Assembly (NCBI RefSeq): GCF_002078015.1
Contig: NZ_LWBP01000196.1
Coordinates: 1-64,000 of the forward strand
Reading direction: 5' to 3'
Length of the DNA stretch: 64,000 nt
Origin: Niastella populi
GTDB taxonomy: Bacteria; Bacteroidota; Bacteroidia; Chitinophagales; Chitinophagaceae
The position numbers and the translations under genes were made by a program. Positions within the stretch are counted from its first letter, which is position 1. Each line of letters starts with the position of its first letter. Shown here piece by piece: positions 61,957 to 64,000 of this stretch. The notes beneath the pieces were generated by a model. That model saw only the letters and a program-made list of their open reading frames with translations. It had not been told where the DNA came from and made no database searches.

Positions 61957-63528
61957 TTAATAATACGCTACCGGCGGTTCCGCCAATTTTGGATTTGCCG
62001 TTAATTCGGTAGCAGGTAACGGCAGAGTGAATGTGTTTACGGTGGCAGGTGTTATAGCTACATTGTACGGAGTTGGTGTAGCGATGCCATTGCTGTAGGT
62101 AAACAATTGCCGTTTTTGATTATTAATGGTACTGATGGCTTTGGGGGCATTATAATAGGACAGCCGAACAAGATCGAACCAGAAATGGCTTTCATAAGCC
62201 AGCTCGATCCTTCTTTCCCTGAACAGCGTATCCCCGGTGATCAACGGTGCAGGATCTACGCCGGCCCTTGTTCTTACCTTATTGAAGTACTTCAGCGCTT
62301 CTGCATCGGTAGTGGAAGCATTGTTGCCCAGGATAGCATCTGCATAAACAAGATACACATCGGCCAGCCGCAGGATGGCATTATGTTCTATAGACGACCA
62401 CAGGTCCATGGTAGGTGAATTGTTATCGGCAGCGGTGCCTACTATATGTTTTTTAAGGCTGCATCCTCCTGATTTGAACCCGCCGCCGGCAGCATTCAGT
62501 TCGGGATAAAAATCGCCGGTAAGCATAAACGAAGCTTTCCGCCTTATTGAATCCTGTGCGGTATACATGGTATACAGATCGTAAGTAGGTCCTATGGCGC
62601 CGCCCCAGCCACCGCCGCCTGTTACCAGGTCGCCGCTGGGCGCATACTGCGCCTGTAGCGCATTGCCGTATGCATAACCCACTCCGGGCGCCCATTGCAA
62701 CGCAAACAAAGATTCGGGGTTGTCGTTGTACTGTGTCCTGAACAAATTGTAATAACCGGGCAGCAGCGATAAGCCGCTTTTATTGCACACATTGCCGGCA
62801 TACAGTTTAGCGCTGTCTAACAATGCCTGGTTGCGGGTCATGTTCTGGTCAAGACCGGCCCAGGTTAAATATACCTTACTCAGCATGCCCTGCGCCGACC
62901 ATGTGGTTACCCTGCCGGGCGCATCTGAAGCCGGCAGATGCTGCGCTGCATACGTGAGATCGCCGGCAATGAACTTATATACATCGGGCACGGTGTTACG
63001 GCGTACCAGCGGTGAATCTATCAACCTGGTATTATCCTCAATTAAAGGTACGGCGCCCCACAACTGTACCAGGTGAAAATAGGCTGTTGCGCGAATGAAC
63101 CTTGCTTCGGCCAGTGCGGCATTCACATCTTTTGCCGGAATGGTGGCAGGCGATTTTGACCTGATGGAATTGATGGTAACGTTGCAATGCGCAACGATCT
63201 TGAAAAAGCCACGCCAGGTATTGGCAAGCTGACTGTTGTCGCCGGTAATGGAGAAAGTTGTGAACTGCACCAGATCGGCATTGTACGGTTGCAGCAGATT
63301 GCCGCTTAAGATATCGCCTATGCCCAAATACGGAAAATAGATCCAGTCGAACCAGATAGGGCCGCCATACAAGCCGGCTGTAGCCAGCCTCAGGTCTGCG
63401 GCGGTCTGATAAAAATTATCTGACGTAACCTGTGACAATGAAGGGCGATCGAGAAAATTTTTCCGGCAACTCACTGTAACCGCCAGTACTAACAGCAGTG
63501 GAATTAATATTTTATATGTTGATTTCAT
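61957..63528 (-). CDS. SusD-family lipoprotein, pair 4
   Basis: A 523-residue RagB/SusD protein with lipobox LAVTVSC followed by RKNFLDRPSLSQVTSDNFY. TPR helices (AEARFIRATAYFHLVQLWGA) and the C-terminal motifs EHNAILRLADVYLVYADAIL and RRIELAYESHFWFDLVRLSY are all present. It lies 11 bases after its SusC and 82 before the SGBP-B gene, giving the SusC-SusD-SGBP order of the known xyloglucan locus. Confidence 0.95.
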   Translation of the reverse strand: MKSTYKILIPLLLVLAVTVSCRKNFLDRPSLSQVTSDNFYQTAADLRLATAGLYGGPIWFDWIYFPYLGIGDILSGNLLQPYNADLVQFTTFSITGDNSQLANTWRGFFKIVAHCNVTINSIRSKSPATIPAKDVNAALAEARFIRATAYFHLVQLWGAVPLIEDNTRLIDSPLVRRNTVPDVYKFIAGDLTYAAQHLPASDAPGRVTTWSAQGMLSKVYLTWAGLDQNMTRNQALLDSAKLYAGNVCNKSGLSLLPGYYNLFRTQYNDNPESLFALQWAPGVGYAYGNALQAQYAPSGDLVTGGGGWGGAIGPTYDLYTMYTAQDSIRRKASFMLTGDFYPELNAAGGGFKSGGCSLKKHIVGTAADNNSPTMDLWSSIEHNAILRLADVYLVYADAILGNNASTTDAEALKYFNKVRTRAGVDPAPLITGDTLFRERRIELAYESHFWFDLVRLSYYNAPKAISTINNQKRQLFTYSNGIATPTPYNVAITPATVNTFTLPLPATELTANPKLAEPPVAYY

Positions 63529-63539
63529 ATGGTTCTTAT

Positions 63540-64000
63540 TTACTTGGTTAACGCAAGGTTGGCTCCTATTGTAAATACACGCGGCTGTGGATAAAAACCA
63601 TTATCTACACCGGCCAGCAGCGGGTTCCACGAACCGATCTCGGGGTCCATACCCCTATACCTTGAAATAATGAATGCATTGGTTACATTGAAATATACCC
63701 TTAAAGAATGCATATGCACTTTCGATAACAGTTTCTCTGGTAATGTGTAGCCCAGCGAGATGTTCTTACACCGGAGAAATGTACCATCCTCTATATACCT
63801 GTCGGATATACGCTCATTGTCATTTCCGCTGCTCTGGCTTATTCTTACAATATTTGTTGAAGGGTTGGATACATATACGTTGTTGACATCGGTAGCCGAC
63901 CCGTTTTTATCGATCAGCTCGAGCCGCGCATAATCGAGCACCGATTTGAAGTAACCGAAGTTCTGATTGGGGTTATCGCCGGTGATGCGCAATGTGTTCA
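63540..64000 (-). CDS. SusC-family transporter, pair 4 (C-terminal part only)
   Basis: Only about the last 153 codons are in the window; the frame runs off the right edge, so an internal Met at 63992 is not the start. Visible features are SRYRGMDPEIGSWNPLLAGV, a typical SusC end region, and PQPRVFTIGANLALTK as the last barrel strand. It is followed by SusD (pair 4) after 11 bases. Signal peptide, N-terminal domain and plug lie outside the window. Confidence 0.9.
   Translation of the reverse strand, partial: NTLRITGDNPNQNFGYFKSVLDYARLELIDKNGSATDVNNVYVSNPSTNIVRISQSSGNDNERISDRYIEDGTFLRCKNISLGYTLPEKLLSKVHMHSLRVYFNVTNAFIISRYRGMDPEIGSWNPLLAGVDNGFYPQPRVFTIGANLALTK

Overview
The window looks like a chromosomal segment from a Chitinophagaceae-type member of the Bacteroidota. 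The grounds are repeated SusC/SusD pairs, a one-protein hybrid two-component sensor, type IX secretion (T9SS) C-terminal domains, lipoproteins with Ser/Ala-Cys lipoboxes, and several -7 boxes of the Bacteroidota form TAnnTTTG. No ribosomal, replication or other core housekeeping gene is present apart from one tRNA-Pro, so a closer identification is not possible.

Bases 1-10,350 are visibly more AT-rich and read as an accessory region. They hold a PAP2 phosphatase overlapping an EptA-type phosphoethanolamine transferase (probable lipid A remodelling), a Crp-like regulator flanked by two copies of one palindrome, an ArsR-SRPBCC-DHFR-like operon with twin operators, an ADP-ribosylglycohydrolase with an extra N-terminal domain next to a DUF6933 protein, a rhomboid-like protein, and several small or broken genes. 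A tRNA-Pro(GGG) gene ends at 10,348. A 15-base near-copy of its 3' end lies at 8,490, so the 1.9 kb between may be an integration scar.

Bases 10,600-20,250 are mixed: an 11-bp tandem repeat, tiny putative membrane or secreted proteins, a T9SS cargo protein, an M13 metallopeptidase, a serine beta-lactamase-like hydrolase with an AraC regulator upstream, an orphan T9SS C-terminal domain, and a VOC-family protein.

Bases 20,300-64,000 are one large polysaccharide utilisation region, still open at the right edge. Read along the minus strand it has: (a) SusC-SusD-SGBP at 64,000-60,663; (b) GH31-SusC-SusD-SGBP at 60,324-51,772, closed by a strong terminator; (c) GH5-GH97-acetylesterase at 51,364-45,914; (d) a plus-strand hybrid two-component regulator at 41,700-45,800; (e) GH3-GH51-tandem CE1-GH9-GH43 at 41,523-31,431; (f) two SusC/SusD pairs and a DUF1735-type lipoprotein at 31,110-20,305. 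BACON-GH5, PA14-GH31, GH9, GH3, GH43 and an SGBP-B-like protein together resemble the known Bacteroides ovatus xyloglucan locus. The tandem feruloyl-esterase-like protein, GH51 and acetylesterase point to added capacity for feruloylated, arabinosylated or acetylated hemicellulose. The inferred order of work is: surface lipoproteins and GH5 bind and cut the polymer, SusC/SusD import oligosaccharides, and exo-enzymes and esterases finish them in the periplasm.

The most useful new observation is regulatory. The promoters of operons (b) and (c) share a rigid layout: a -7-like box, a GCCCTTT block and two TGCAACAT-type repeats exactly 22 bp apart, with identical spacing in both. It is a strong candidate binding site for the resident hybrid regulator.
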